From NCBI GenBank assembly GCA_963774415.1, contig CAVZEU010000001.1:124001-188000 (forward strand): 64,000 nucleotides of DNA, written 5' to 3'. Position numbers and translations under genes: made by a program. This stretch comes from SZUA-36 sp963774415. GTDB lineage: Bacteria; Pseudomonadota; Gammaproteobacteria; Xanthomonadales; SZUA-36. Positions 44,771 to 54,089 of this stretch are shown one piece after another; the stretch's first letter is position 1, and each line of letters starts with the position of its first letter. The notes beneath the pieces were generated by a model. The model searched no databases, was not told the origin of the DNA, and saw only the letters and a list, made by a program, of their open reading frames with translations.

Positions 44771-44798
44771 GGAACTTGGCGGGCATTGTCCGGTCTTA
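44771..44798 (+). promoter_or_regulatory. Sigma-E promoter of rpoE
   Basis: GGAACTT (44771-44777), 16 bases, then TCTTA (44794-44798) match the sigma-E consensus. It lies 170 bases before the rpoE start, in the 363-base gap 44606-44968, which otherwise shows no gene. Such autoregulated promoters are known for rpoE/algU. Confidence 0.78.
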
Positions 44799-44968
44799 AC
44801 GAGCAACGAAGATAGCCAGCAGGGGTTGAAATTGTTCATGCTATGCTCATGTTTAACGGGTGAGCGCAAATGACGGTGCTCACGGCTGTTAGGACCATCA
44901 GTACCAACCCGTCCAACGAAGCCGCGGCGCGGGGAGAAGAACTGATACGGGGAGGAGTGCAGGGTGGC

Positions 44969-45550
44969 GTGAACGAAGCCAAGACAGATCAACTGCTCGT
45001 CGAGCGCGTGCAAAAAGGCGAGAAACGTGCTTTTGACCTGTTGATACAAAAGTACCAGCACCGCATCGTCAGTCTTGTTTCCCGTTATGTTTCCGACCCG
45101 TCCGAAGCGCAGGACGTTGCCCAGGAAGCGTTTATCAAGGCCTACCGCGCCATCGACCGGTTTCGGGGGGACAGCGCCTTTTACACCTGGCTCTACCGTA
45201 TTGCCATCAATACCGCCAAGAACTGGATCGTTGCCAAGAACCGGCGCCCGCCCGCCAGTGATATCGATGCGACCGAGGCCGAGCAGTACGGTATGAGCGG
45301 GATGCTCAAGGAAGGCAGCACGCCCGAAAACGAAATGCTGCGAGAAGAGATCGAGCAAACGGTGTACGACACCATCGCCAAGCTGCCGGGGGATTTGCGC
45401 ACGGCCATCATGCTCAGGGAAATGGACGGTATGAGCTACGAGGAAATCGCCACGACCATGGACTGCCCGATCGGAACCGTGCGCTCGCGTATTTTCAGGG
45501 CACGCGAAGCGATTGACCAGAAACTTAAGCCCCTGCTTGGTGGTCAATAA
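44969..45550 (+). CDS. rpoE: RNA polymerase sigma-E factor
   Basis: This 193-residue ECF sigma factor directs the envelope-stress response. Region 2 runs from DQLLVERVQKGEKRAFDLL to RFRGDSAFYTWLYRIAINTA, and region 4 holds GMSYEEIATTMDCPIGTVRS. GTG 44969 aligns with the E. coli start and gives the usual length. A GTG at 44957 and an upstream frame to 44870 are open, with GGAGG at 44951-44955 serving either start loosely. It heads the rpoE-rseABC-mucD operon and probably transcribes itself. Confidence 0.95.
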   Translation: MNEAKTDQLLVERVQKGEKRAFDLLIQKYQHRIVSLVSRYVSDPSEAQDVAQEAFIKAYRAIDRFRGDSAFYTWLYRIAINTAKNWIVAKNRRPPASDIDATEAEQYGMSGMLKEGSTPENEMLREEIEQTVYDTIAKLPGDLRTAIMLREMDGMSYEEIATTMDCPIGTVRSRIFRAREAIDQKLKPLLGGQ

Positions 45551-45617
45551 TATAAATGTGGGGCAATCGATTTGAAACGAAATCTCACGAAGATATTCGG
45601 CACAGGTAATCAATGAT

Positions 45618-46244
45618 ATGGACGAAAAATTCTTACAACACCTTTCCAGCATGATGGACGGTGAAATTTCGCGCGATGCAGGGATTTTCCTTACCCGCAG
45701 GCTCGCCTCGGATGAATCGCTGTGTGCGAAATGGGAACGTTATCACCTGATCCGTGACTGCATCCGCCAACCCGGCGGCAAGATGGTCGTCAGTGGCCTC
45801 AGCGCCAAGCTCAATGCAACGCTGGATGCCGAGTCCGCGCACAGAAAACCGGTATGGCGCCACCCACGCTGGCTGCGGCCGGTATCGGGCACGGCGATTG
45901 CCGCGAGTGTCGCCTTGATGGCACTGGTATTCACGGTCCCGCAATCCGGCAAGTTGCAGGACGGGGCCGTCGACTCCGGCTCGCAGATTGCGGCCAAACA
46001 ACCATTTGTCAGCCCCAACCCGCTGAAAGTCATACCGTTGTCACAGCCGGTCAGCTATTCGCCTGGCCGGCAAGCCGAGATCACGCGCTTGAACGCTTAT
46101 CTGTTGCGTCATAATCAGATGGCGGGTATGGCGGGCCGGCAGGGGTTCGTGTCGCTGGTACCGATCGTGGCCACACCGGTGAACCCCGATGACGACGAAT
46201 TCGAAGACGATACGCCGAACCAGGTAACTGCTGGCAACAAATGA
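45618..46244 (+). CDS. rseA: Anti-sigma-E factor RseA/MucA
   Basis: This 208-residue single-pass inner-membrane protein binds and silences RpoE. The cytosolic RseA domain (residues 1-85) begins MDEKFLQHLSSMMDGEIS and includes WERYHLIRDCIR. The transmembrane segment is about 90-107 (SGTAIAASVALMALVFTV). The periplasmic part (108-208) would carry the DegS/AlgW-dependent cleavage site and RseB contact, ending in an acidic stretch NPDDDEFEDDT. It overlaps rseB by ATGA. Confidence 0.93.
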   Translation: MDEKFLQHLSSMMDGEISRDAGIFLTRRLASDESLCAKWERYHLIRDCIRQPGGKMVVSGLSAKLNATLDAESAHRKPVWRHPRWLRPVSGTAIAASVALMALVFTVPQSGKLQDGAVDSGSQIAAKQPFVSPNPLKVIPLSQPVSYSPGRQAEITRLNAYLLRHNQMAGMAGRQGFVSLVPIVATPVNPDDDEFEDDTPNQVTAGNK

Positions 46245-47221
46245 TCGGCAAGTGCCACAAGGCTCTGCTGCTGCTGGTTTCCATCAGCGTCAGCAGTTCG
46301 GCGTTGGCGGCCAACCCAGATAAGGCGCGTGACTGGCTCGAGCGCATGACGTTGGCGATGAGCCAGCTGACCTACCAGGGCACGTTCGTTTACGTACGCA
46401 ACAACGCCGTGGAGAGCATGCGCATCACGCACGTGGTCAATGACGACGGTGTGCGTGAGCGCCTGTATTCGGTCTCCGGGCCGCACCGTGAGATTATCCG
46501 CGACAAGCAGGGCGTTCGCTGTGTGCTGGAAGATTCCGGGTCGGTGGTAAAAGACCCGGTGGTCGCCCGCTCGTATTTTCCGGAATTGCCGCTGTCCGCC
46601 ATCGACGACCCGGCCAGCGCTTACCGCCTCGAGGTTCTCGGCACGGCAAGGATCGCGGGCAGGAAATCGCGCCGGATCAGTATCACGCCCCAGGATATTT
46701 ACCGCTACGGCTATGATTTCTGGCTGGATGAGCAGACCGGGCTGCTGGTGAAATGGGCGCTGAAAGACTCGAACCACAAGGTCCTGGCCAAGCTCGTGTT
46801 TACGGACCTGGTCATCGGTTCCGACGTTGACCTGCATGAACTCGAACCGGAGGCAGACGCCAGTGACTTCGTGGAGCTGGATACACTCAGCCCGCAAAAG
46901 ACGGTGGTGATGCAGGGCAAACCCCAATGGCATCCGAAAGAACTTCCACCGGGGTTTCGCCTGACCTCCTATTCTCACCAGCGCGGCAATGAGGGCGTAT
47001 TCGAGCACATGGTGTACGGTGACGGTTTGGCGGCCGTGTCGGTTTACATGGAAAAACCCGGGGCCGGTGCACCACAAATCAGGGAAGGAAATACGCAGTT
47101 AGGCACCAATAATGCGTATTCGAGGCAATTGGGCGGCTTGCAGGTGACCGTCATCGGCGAAGTTCCTGCAATAACCGTCAGCACCATCGCCAACAACATG
47201 GTGCGCACGAGCAAAAAATAA
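46241..47221 (+). CDS. rseB: Sigma-E regulatory protein RseB/MucB
   Basis: This 326-residue periplasmic protein shields RseA from cleavage and senses lipid or lipoprotein stress. A signal peptide (about 1-24, ending SSALAAN) precedes the LolA-like large domain (ARDWLERMTLAMSQLTYQGT, then DFWLDEQTGLLVKWAL). The small C-terminal domain begins near residue 225 (PQWHPKELPPGFRL). It overlaps rseA by 4 bases, as is usual for this pair. Confidence 0.94.
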   Translation: MIGKCHKALLLLVSISVSSSALAANPDKARDWLERMTLAMSQLTYQGTFVYVRNNAVESMRITHVVNDDGVRERLYSVSGPHREIIRDKQGVRCVLEDSGSVVKDPVVARSYFPELPLSAIDDPASAYRLEVLGTARIAGRKSRRISITPQDIYRYGYDFWLDEQTGLLVKWALKDSNHKVLAKLVFTDLVIGSDVDLHELEPEADASDFVELDTLSPQKTVVMQGKPQWHPKELPPGFRLTSYSHQRGNEGVFEHMVYGDGLAAVSVYMEKPGAGAPQIREGNTQLGTNNAYSRQLGGLQVTVIGEVPAITVSTIANNMVRTSKK

Positions 47222-47247
47222 CGACGCAGCTTGAAAGCACTCCCATC

Positions 47248-47751
47248 ATGATAGAGCAAAACGCGAAGGTCGTGAGTTGCCGGGGATCGCAGCTCCGCGT
47301 GCGTCTCGGCGCCGAAACCGGTTGTGCGGCCTGTGCCGCCGGGCACGGCTGTGGCGCCGGCTTGTTCGCCCGCCTGCTGCAAAGCGGACCGGTCGAAATC
47401 GAAGTCGAGCGCGGCGGCCTCGAAGCCGTGCCAGGGCAAATGGTTACGCTCGCCTTGCCCGAGAAGACCTACCTTAAACTGGTGTGGATATTTTACGCGT
47501 GGCCGTTGCTGGCGGCGCTGGTCGCCGCGCTGTTCGTGGACAACGTGATGGCCGGCATCACGGTGAGTTCCGGCGTGGTTGATGGCATGACGCTGGCGGC
47601 AGCGCTGTTGGCGGGCGGCCTGGTGGCGCGTGCCGGCAAAACCGGAGAGGTCAGCAGTGCGCTGCTAGGTTCACTGCGCCTGGCCGCGTGTAAATCCGCG
47701 GAATCGAATGATGTGCGCCGCGAGCAGGCAGACGGCGGACATTTGCAGTGA
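47248..47751 (+). CDS. rseC: RseC/MucC family protein
   Basis: This 167-residue inner-membrane protein is linked to sigma-E control and, in some species, to electron transfer to SoxR. A cytosolic N-terminus carries the Cys cluster GCAACAAGHGCGAG (about residues 29-42). Two transmembrane segments (about 74-94 and 100-128) follow. A short charged tail ends the protein. It lies 26 bases after rseB in the classic algU-muc gene order. Confidence 0.9.
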   Translation: MIEQNAKVVSCRGSQLRVRLGAETGCAACAAGHGCGAGLFARLLQSGPVEIEVERGGLEAVPGQMVTLALPEKTYLKLVWIFYAWPLLAALVAALFVDNVMAGITVSSGVVDGMTLAAALLAGGLVARAGKTGEVSSALLGSLRLAACKSAESNDVRREQADGGHLQ

Positions 47752-47814
47752 ACCTGTAAGGGTTTGAATAGTCAATGCAGTGGTAATCAATTTTTACTTC
47801 AGAGGTCAATCAAA

Positions 47815-49275
47815 ATGAAGAAAGTCTACAAGGTGCAGATGCTCGCACTCCTGATATTTTTCATGAGTTTCCCGGCATTTGCACGTGTCACTGGCTTGCC
47901 GGATTTCACCGAGTTGGTAAAGAAGACCGCCCCCGCGGTCGTCAATATCAGGGTGACCCAGTTCGGCACCCGCGCCCGGCGTTCCGATAATCAGGACGAG
48001 CAGCAGAACCAGGGGCAGGATCAGCCGGATATCCCGGATTTTTTCCGCCGTTATTTCAACATCCCCGACAACCCGCATTTCCGGCGCGGCCAGCCTGACC
48101 GGTTGGCGTCCGGCTCCGGTTTCATCTATCGGCCGGACGGCTATATCCTGACCAATCACCACGTCATCGAGAACGCGGACCAGATCATCGTGCGGCTGGC
48201 TGATCACCGCGAATTCAAGGCCAAGCTGATCGGTTCGGACGAGGCCAGTGACATCGCGGTCATCAAGATCGATGCCGACGAACCGCTGCCGGTGTTGAAA
48301 ATGGGCGACTCGGAAAAGGTCCAGCCCGGCCAATGGGTGGTCGCCATCGGTTCACCGTTCAACTTCGACCAAAGCGTCACCGCGGGAATCGTCAGCGCCA
48401 AGGGCAGAACCAACGTGGCGCAGCAGTACGTGCCGTTCATCCAGTCGGACGTGGCGATCAACCGCGGTAACTCCGGCGGCCCGCTTTTGAACATGGACGG
48501 AGAGGTCGTCGGCATCAACTCCTGGATCCTCACATCGAGCGGCGGTTATATCGGCCTGTCGTTCTCGATCCCGATCGATGTCGCGGAAAGGACCGCCAAG
48601 CAACTGGTTGAAAAAGGTAAGGTTGAACGCGGCCTGCTCGGCGTCGTGGTCGGCGCGGTCAACCGCGAAATGGCACAAGCCCTCGGTCTCGACCGCCCCG
48701 TCGGCGCATTGGTCAACGATGTGACCGCCGGCGGTTCCGCGGACCGTGCCGGGATCAAGCCCGGGGATGTCATTCTGAATTTCAACGGCACTGATATCGA
48801 GGCCTGGAGCGACTTGCCGCCGCTGGTGGGCGAAACCCCACCGGGAACGAAAGCGACCGTCAAGGTCAGCCGTAACGGCAAGGAAAAGACCTTTACGGTA
48901 ACCCTCGATACGCTGGACAGTGACAATGCGACCTCTTTAGCCGCCAACGGCAAGGAGCAGAACCGCAGCAATAAGCTGGGTCTCGCGGTCGAAGAGATTA
49001 CCAAGGACCGCAGGCGCGAGCTGGGTGATCCTGAAGGCGGTGTCGTGGTCACGAATGTCGAGAGCGACAATGCCTGGCGTGCCGGTTTGCGCCCGGGTGA
49101 CGTGATCCTGATGGTCAACAACAAGGAGGTCAAGGACATCGATGACTTCAAGCAACTGGTCAAGGAGATCAAGCCCGACAAGGCCGTGGCACTGCGGGTA
49201 TGGCGCAATGGAACCTCGAGCTTCATTGCTTACACGCCGAAAAGCGCCAGCGATGAGTCAAAGGACGAGGGATAG
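47815..49275 (+). CDS. mucD: Periplasmic serine protease DegP/MucD
   Basis: This 486-residue HtrA-type protease and chaperone degrades misfolded envelope proteins. The signal peptide is residues 1-23. The trypsin-like domain has the triad His116 (TNHHV), Asp146 (EASDIAVI) and Ser220 (NRGNSGGP). Two PDZ domains follow (about 265-350 and 390-475). ATG 47815 with AGAGGT at 8 bases gives the signal peptide; the frame is open to 47764. It is the last gene of the sigma-E operon before a terminator-like hairpin. Confidence 0.95.
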   Translation: MKKVYKVQMLALLIFFMSFPAFARVTGLPDFTELVKKTAPAVVNIRVTQFGTRARRSDNQDEQQNQGQDQPDIPDFFRRYFNIPDNPHFRRGQPDRLASGSGFIYRPDGYILTNHHVIENADQIIVRLADHREFKAKLIGSDEASDIAVIKIDADEPLPVLKMGDSEKVQPGQWVVAIGSPFNFDQSVTAGIVSAKGRTNVAQQYVPFIQSDVAINRGNSGGPLLNMDGEVVGINSWILTSSGGYIGLSFSIPIDVAERTAKQLVEKGKVERGLLGVVVGAVNREMAQALGLDRPVGALVNDVTAGGSADRAGIKPGDVILNFNGTDIEAWSDLPPLVGETPPGTKATVKVSRNGKEKTFTVTLDTLDSDNATSLAANGKEQNRSNKLGLAVEEITKDRRRELGDPEGGVVVTNVESDNAWRAGLRPGDVILMVNNKEVKDIDDFKQLVKEIKPDKAVALRVWRNGTSSFIAYTPKSASDESKDEG

Positions 49276-49296
49276 GCTGTAACTACCCGACTCGGC

Positions 49297-49302
49297 TATA
49301 AT
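49297..49302 (+). promoter_or_regulatory. -10 element before lepA
   Basis: A perfect TATAAT sits 22 bases after the mucD stop. No good -35 is at the usual distance. Transcription from it would start near 49309 and meet the hairpin at 49329-49356 almost at once. Confidence 0.4.
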
Positions 49303-49328
49303 CCCGTTGAGGGATCAATGTAACCGGA

Positions 49329-49359
49329 GGCCATCCGTTTCCTGAAACGGATGGCCTTT
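49329..49359 (+). terminator. Hairpin between mucD and lepA (terminator or attenuator)
   Basis: GGCCATCCGTTTC-CT-GAAACGGATGGCC is a perfect 13-bp stem (49329-49356) followed by TTTGATTATT. The T tract is short, so termination may be partial. It could end the sigma-E operon or attenuate the lepA message. Confidence 0.7.
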
Positions 49360-49433
49360 GATTATTGACCCGCAGCAATAGGTCTGGCGCTACGCTGGAT
49401 GAATCGATCCAGTTCAGAGGTCTCGGTTACTTT

Positions 49434-51236
49434 ATGCAGCAACGGTTTATCCGCAACTTTTCCATTATTGCTCACGTGGATCATGGCAAATCGACCCTGG
49501 CCGACCGGTTCATTCAGTTGTGCGGCGGCCTGAGCGAACGCGAAATGTCGGCGCAGGTTTTGGATACGATGGATATCGAGCGCGAACGGGGGATCACGAT
49601 CAAGGCGCAAAGCGTGACGCTGGACTACCCGTCGCCCGACGGCGAGGTTTACCACCTGAACTTTATCGACACCCCGGGACACGTCGATTTCTCGTATGAG
49701 GTGTCCCGCTCGCTGGCGGCTTGCGAAGGCGCGTTGCTGGTTGTGGACGCGGCCCAGGGCGTGGAAGCGCAAAGTGTCGCCAACTGCTACACCGCCGTGG
49801 AGTTGGGCCTGGAGGTCATCCCGGTGATCAACAAGATCGACCTGCCGTCCGCAGACCCGGAAAGGGTCAAGCGGGATATCGAAGATATCATCGGCATCGG
49901 TGCAAAAGATGCGCTGACCGTCAGTGCCAAGACCGGGGAAGGCGTGGCCGAGGTGCTGGAGCGCCTGGTGCGCGATGTGCCGCCGCCGGAGGGCGATCCG
50001 GCCGCGCCGCTCAAGGCGCTGATCATCGACTCCTGGTTTGACAATTACCTGGGCGTCGTGTCCCTGATCCGTATCGTCGACGGCAGGGTCAAACGGGGTG
50101 ACAAGATCGAACTGATGTCTTCCGGCCATCAACACCAGGTCGACCAGGTCGGCGTCTTCACGCCCAAGCGTAAATTACGTGAGGTGCTTGCCGCGGGTGA
50201 AGTCGGCTTCCTCGTGGCCGGTATCAAGGAAGTCCACGGCGCGCCAATCGGGGATACGATCACGCTGGCGAAGTATCCGGCGGACTCGCCGCTGCCGGGA
50301 TTCAAAACCATGCAGCCCAGGGTCTTCGCCGGTCTGTTCCCAAGCGATGCCGACGATTACCCGGACCTGCGCGAGGCGCTCGACAAGCTGCAACTCAATG
50401 ACGCCGCCCTGACTTTCGAGCCCGAAACTTCCGAAGCGCTCGGCTTTGGTTTTCGCTGCGGGTTTCTTGGATTGCTGCATATGGACATCGTGCAGGAGCG
50501 TCTTGAGCGCGAATACGATGTCGACCTGGTCACGACGGCGCCGACGGTCATCTACGAAGTGGAACTGACCGACGGCGAGACGCTGACGCTGGAAAACCCC
50601 GCGCGGTTGCCGCCGGTCAACAAGATCCATGAAATCCGGGAACCGCTCATCCATGCCAACATCCTGGTTCCGCAAGACTACGTGGGCGCGGTGATCGGCC
50701 TTTGCGAAGAAAAGCGCGGCCGGCAGGTGGGCATACATTACCTGGGCGCGCAGGTCTCGATCCAGTACCAGTTACCGCTCTCGGAAGTTGTGCTGGACTT
50801 TTTTGACAGGCTGAAATCGGCCAGCCGCGGCTATGCCTCCTTCGATTATCATTTTTTGCGCTTTGCGCCGGGTCCGTTCGTGCGTGTGGATATACTCATC
50901 AACGGCGAACGGGTTGACGCGTTATCTACTATTATGCATCGTGACCAGGCCCAACGGCGCGGCCGGGAACTCGCTGCCAACATGAAAGAACTGATTCCCC
51001 GCCAGATGTTCGATGTCGCGATCCAGGCGTCGATTGGCTCGCAGGTGATCGCCCGCACGACGGTCAAGGCCCTGCGCAAAAACGTCACCGCGAAGTGCTA
51101 CGGCGGCGATGTGACCCGCAAGCGAAAGCTGCTGGAAAAGCAAAAGGCCGGCAAGAAGAGGATGAAGCAGGTCGGACGCGTGGAAATTCCGCAGGAGGCC
51201 TTTCTGGCGGTGTTACAACAGGATACAAAAAAGTAG
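49434..51236 (+). CDS. lepA: Elongation factor 4 (LepA) GTPase
   Basis: This 600-residue ribosome-associated GTPase acts in translation back-translocation or ribosome assembly. G motifs are HVDHGKSTL (about residues 13-21), DTPGHVDF and NKIDLPSADP. Domains II, III and V follow, and the LepA-specific C-terminal domain ends with a Lys-rich tail. The start at 49434 gives the normal N-terminus MQQRFIRNFSIIAHVDHG; the frame is open to 49365. It leads lepA-lepB-DUF4845-rnc-era-recO-pdxJ. Confidence 0.96.
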   Translation: MQQRFIRNFSIIAHVDHGKSTLADRFIQLCGGLSEREMSAQVLDTMDIERERGITIKAQSVTLDYPSPDGEVYHLNFIDTPGHVDFSYEVSRSLAACEGALLVVDAAQGVEAQSVANCYTAVELGLEVIPVINKIDLPSADPERVKRDIEDIIGIGAKDALTVSAKTGEGVAEVLERLVRDVPPPEGDPAAPLKALIIDSWFDNYLGVVSLIRIVDGRVKRGDKIELMSSGHQHQVDQVGVFTPKRKLREVLAAGEVGFLVAGIKEVHGAPIGDTITLAKYPADSPLPGFKTMQPRVFAGLFPSDADDYPDLREALDKLQLNDAALTFEPETSEALGFGFRCGFLGLLHMDIVQERLEREYDVDLVTTAPTVIYEVELTDGETLTLENPARLPPVNKIHEIREPLIHANILVPQDYVGAVIGLCEEKRGRQVGIHYLGAQVSIQYQLPLSEVVLDFFDRLKSASRGYASFDYHFLRFAPGPFVRVDILINGERVDALSTIMHRDQAQRRGRELAANMKELIPRQMFDVAIQASIGSQVIARTTVKALRKNVTAKCYGGDVTRKRKLLEKQKAGKKRMKQVGRVEIPQEAFLAVLQQDTKK

Positions 51237-51269
51237 AACCCGGGATACAACAGAAAAACAGGATTAGAG

Positions 51270-52070
51270 ATGAATATTGATTTTGCATTGGTGCTCGTCG
51301 TGCTGACCGCCGTCAGCGGGGTGATCTGGTTGATTGACAGCCTGGCTTTTCGGCAGAAGCGCAGGGATCGGGCCGTCCGGGAAAGCATTGAAGAACCGCG
51401 AGAGCCAGTGTTGGTCGAATATGCCCGCTCGCTGTTCCCGGTGCTGCTGATCGTATTGTTGTTCCGCTCGTTCCTGTTCGAGCCCTTCAAGATCCCTTCG
51501 GGCTCGATGATCCCGAGCCTGCTGGTGGGCGACTTCATCGTCGTCAACAAGTTCGCCTACGGCATTCGTCTGCCCGTCATCAACAAGGAAATCATAGCGA
51601 CGGGCGAGCCCAAGCGCGGCGACGTGGTCGTGTTCCGTTTTCCGAAAGACCCATCCGTGAATTTCATCAAGCGGGCCGTCGGCTTGCCGGGAGACACGAT
51701 TACCTATCGCAACAAGCAACTCTACGTCAACGGCGAAAAGGTCGAAGAGGTCCTGGCCGGCCCGTTCAAAAGCAGTGATATCAAGTGCTCGACGCCCGCC
51801 GCGGATACCGAGTTGTACCAAGAACAACTGGGAGACCACCGCCACGGCATTTTGCTGCACGATGAAACCCGCAGCCGGGAAGGGCAGTGGGTCGTGCCGC
51901 CGGGCCATTATTTCATGATGGGCGACAACCGCGACCGCAGTAACGACAGCCGTTACTGGGGCTTCGTGCCGGAGGAGAACCTGCTGGGGCGCGCGGTGGG
52001 CATCTGGTTGAATTTCGATTTTGAAAAGGGCTGTGCCGATTGGTCACGCATAGGTCATGGTATAGACTAG
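51270..52070 (+). CDS. lepB: Signal peptidase I
   Basis: This 266-residue inner-membrane peptidase removes signal peptides from exported proteins. Two N-terminal transmembrane segments lie at about 4-24 and 55-70. The catalytic Ser79 is in PSGSMIPSLL, the general-base Lys134 in NFIKRAVGLPGD, and the C-terminal box reads GDNRDRSNDSRYWGFVP. All signature boxes are present. It is 33 bases after lepA. Confidence 0.96.
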   Translation: MNIDFALVLVVLTAVSGVIWLIDSLAFRQKRRDRAVRESIEEPREPVLVEYARSLFPVLLIVLLFRSFLFEPFKIPSGSMIPSLLVGDFIVVNKFAYGIRLPVINKEIIATGEPKRGDVVVFRFPKDPSVNFIKRAVGLPGDTITYRNKQLYVNGEKVEEVLAGPFKSSDIKCSTPAADTELYQEQLGDHRHGILLHDETRSREGQWVVPPGHYFMMGDNRDRSNDSRYWGFVPEENLLGRAVGIWLNFDFEKGCADWSRIGHGID

Positions 52071-52099
52071 GGACGGAACAGTTGTCGAGGGAAAGAACA

Positions 52100-52465
52100 A
52101 TGGAGCTGCGCAAACAAGGGGGATTGACTATTATCGGCTTCATGCTGGTGCTGGCGATGACGCTATTCGTCACCTTCATCGGCATGCGCATCGTGCCTCT
52201 TTATATCGAGTACTATTCGGTGGTCAACGCACTGAACGGCGTGGCTGCCGAGCGTGGCAGCGCACACCTGTCTCTCTACGATCTGCGCGCCAGGGTGATG
52301 AATCGCCTGTACGTGAGTTATTCCGACAACGTGAAGACAACCGACGTCACGAAAGTACGCAGCAACGGCATTTACTTGCGCGTGGCCTACGAAGTGCGCA
52401 AGCCGGTTATCGGCAACCTCGACGTGATTGCGACGTTCGACAAGTCGGTACGGTTGTCCAACTGA
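52100..52465 (+). CDS. DUF4845 single-pass membrane protein
   Basis: This 121-residue protein begins MELRKQGGLTIIGFMLVLAM, with a transmembrane segment at about 9-30 resembling a pilin-like N-terminus. A periplasmic domain of about 85 residues follows. The family is regularly found between lepB and rnc in gammaproteobacteria, and its function is unknown. The start at 52100 follows GAGGGA; the frame is open upstream into lepB. Confidence 0.88.
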   Translation: MELRKQGGLTIIGFMLVLAMTLFVTFIGMRIVPLYIEYYSVVNALNGVAAERGSAHLSLYDLRARVMNRLYVSYSDNVKTTDVTKVRSNGIYLRVAYEVRKPVIGNLDVIATFDKSVRLSN

Positions 52466-52497
52466 GCGGACGGCCCGCCGGCTAGCGGTTAAAGCCT

Positions 52498-53181
52498 TTG
52501 CACAGAGACATAGCTTCAATACCCGGTATTCCCTATCGATTTTCCGACCGCGGATTGCTGGAGCAGGCGCTGACGCACCGCAGCCTGAATCGGACCAATA
52601 ACGAACGACTTGAATTTCTCGGCGACAGCATCCTGAATTTTGTTGTTTCCGCGCGTCTTTACCAGCTGAACCCGGAAAACGACGAGGGTGACCTGAGCCG
52701 CCTGCGGGCGCGCGTGGTGCGTGGCGAAACACTGGCGAAAATTGCCGCCGGTCTGGACCTGGGCCGCTACTTGCGCCTGGGGGAGGGAGAACTGAAATCG
52801 GGCGGCTACAAGCGCAAGTCCATCCTCGCCGATGCCCTGGAGGCGATTTACGGGGCGATATACGTCGATGGCGGGTTCGAACCGTGTGCCGACGTCATCC
52901 TGCACCATTGCGGCGCGGTCATTGCGGCGTTGCCGGACGCGCAGGAACTGAAGGACCCCAAGACGCGCTTGCAGGAGTGGTTACAGGGCCACGGTCATGA
53001 GTTGCCGACCTACACCCTCATCAGCGAGGAAGGCTCGCAGCACAGGAAACGGTTCAGGGTCAGGTGCAGTGCCGCAGCGAAAGCCGTCGTGGTGAGCGGG
53101 GAAGGGGGCAGCCGGCAGAAAGCGGAGCAGTCCGCGGCCGAGGCCGCGCTCGAGCAGATCCTGGAACAACACGGACAATGA
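52498..53181 (+). CDS. rnc: Ribonuclease III (TTG start)
   Basis: This 227-residue double-strand-specific endoribonuclease matures rRNA and processes mRNAs. The catalytic domain has NERLEFLGDSILN (Glu36, Glu39, Asp43) and ILADALEAIYGAIYVDGG. The dsRNA-binding domain is about 155-225 (KTRLQEWLQGHG, then GGSRQKAEQSAAEAAL). An in-frame TAG at 52483-52485 and the lack of ATG or GTG make TTG 52498 the only start that keeps the family N-terminus. It overlaps era by ATGA. Confidence 0.94.
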   Translation: MHRDIASIPGIPYRFSDRGLLEQALTHRSLNRTNNERLEFLGDSILNFVVSARLYQLNPENDEGDLSRLRARVVRGETLAKIAAGLDLGRYLRLGEGELKSGGYKRKSILADALEAIYGAIYVDGGFEPCADVILHHCGAVIAALPDAQELKDPKTRLQEWLQGHGHELPTYTLISEEGSQHRKRFRVRCSAAAKAVVVSGEGGSRQKAEQSAAEAALEQILEQHGQ

Positions 53182-54089
53182 ACGAGGCATCACCGGTAAC
53201 CGGCGATTACAGGTTCGGTTATGTCGCCATCGTCGGCCGCCCGAATGTTGGTAAATCGACGCTGCTGAACCGAATCCTCGGGCAAAAACTCAGTATTGTC
53301 ACGCCCAAGCCGCAGACCACGCGCCAACGGCTGGCGGGCATAAAAACCACGGCGCGCGGTCAGGTCGTTTACGTGGACACGCCCGGGATACACCGTAGCG
53401 CCCGGCGCGCGTTGAACCGCTACATGAACCGGGTCGCCAGGGCCGCGTTGCGCGACGTGGACCTGGTTTTGCTGCTGTGCGAGGCCGGCAAGTGGACGCG
53501 CGAGGATGATTCCGTGGCCGCGGCGCTGCGGGAAGTGGACGTACCTGTCCTGCTGGTGCTGAACAAGGTGGACACGGTGGCCGACAAGAGCAGCCTGCTC
53601 GCTTTCGTAAAGCAGCATGCCAATGACGGGGATTACGCCGGTGTACTGATGATCTCCGCAAAAACAGGCAGCGGTGTGGACGACCTGGAGGAGGAGGTGT
53701 TGCAAAGACTGCCGTTTTCCCGCCCCCTGTACGACGAAGAGCAGTTTACCGACCGCAGCGAGCGTTTCCTGGCCGCGGAACTGATCCGTGAACAATTGAC
53801 GTTGCGCCTGCACCAGGAGCTGCCCTATGCGCTGACGGTCGAGATCGAAGAGTTCACGCGCGGCGAAGGGGTCGTACGTATCGGCGCGATCATCTGGGTC
53901 GAGCGCGAAAGTCAGAAGCAGATCGCCATCGGCAAAAAGGGCGGGGTCCTGAAACAGGTGGGCAGCGGTGCGCGGCTGGCGCTGGAGGATCTGTTCGACG
54001 AAAAGGTCTATTTGCGTCTCTGGGTCAAGGTCAGCAGCGACTGGTCCCGCAGCGAACAGTCGCTGGAAAAGTTCGGTTATACGGAATGA
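53178..54089 (+). CDS. era: Era GTPase
   Basis: This 303-residue GTPase binds 16S rRNA and assists 30S maturation. G1 is VGRPNVGKST, G3 DTPGIH, and G4 NKVD. A C-terminal KH domain (about 205-300) includes IWVERESQKQIAIGKKGG. ATG 53178 overlaps the rnc stop, which settles the start over a longer frame to 53064. RNase III-Era coupling is conserved across bacteria. Confidence 0.96.
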   Translation: MNEASPVTGDYRFGYVAIVGRPNVGKSTLLNRILGQKLSIVTPKPQTTRQRLAGIKTTARGQVVYVDTPGIHRSARRALNRYMNRVARAALRDVDLVLLLCEAGKWTREDDSVAAALREVDVPVLLVLNKVDTVADKSSLLAFVKQHANDGDYAGVLMISAKTGSGVDDLEEEVLQRLPFSRPLYDEEQFTDRSERFLAAELIREQLTLRLHQELPYALTVEIEEFTRGEGVVRIGAIIWVERESQKQIAIGKKGGVLKQVGSGARLALEDLFDEKVYLRLWVKVSSDWSRSEQSLEKFGYTE

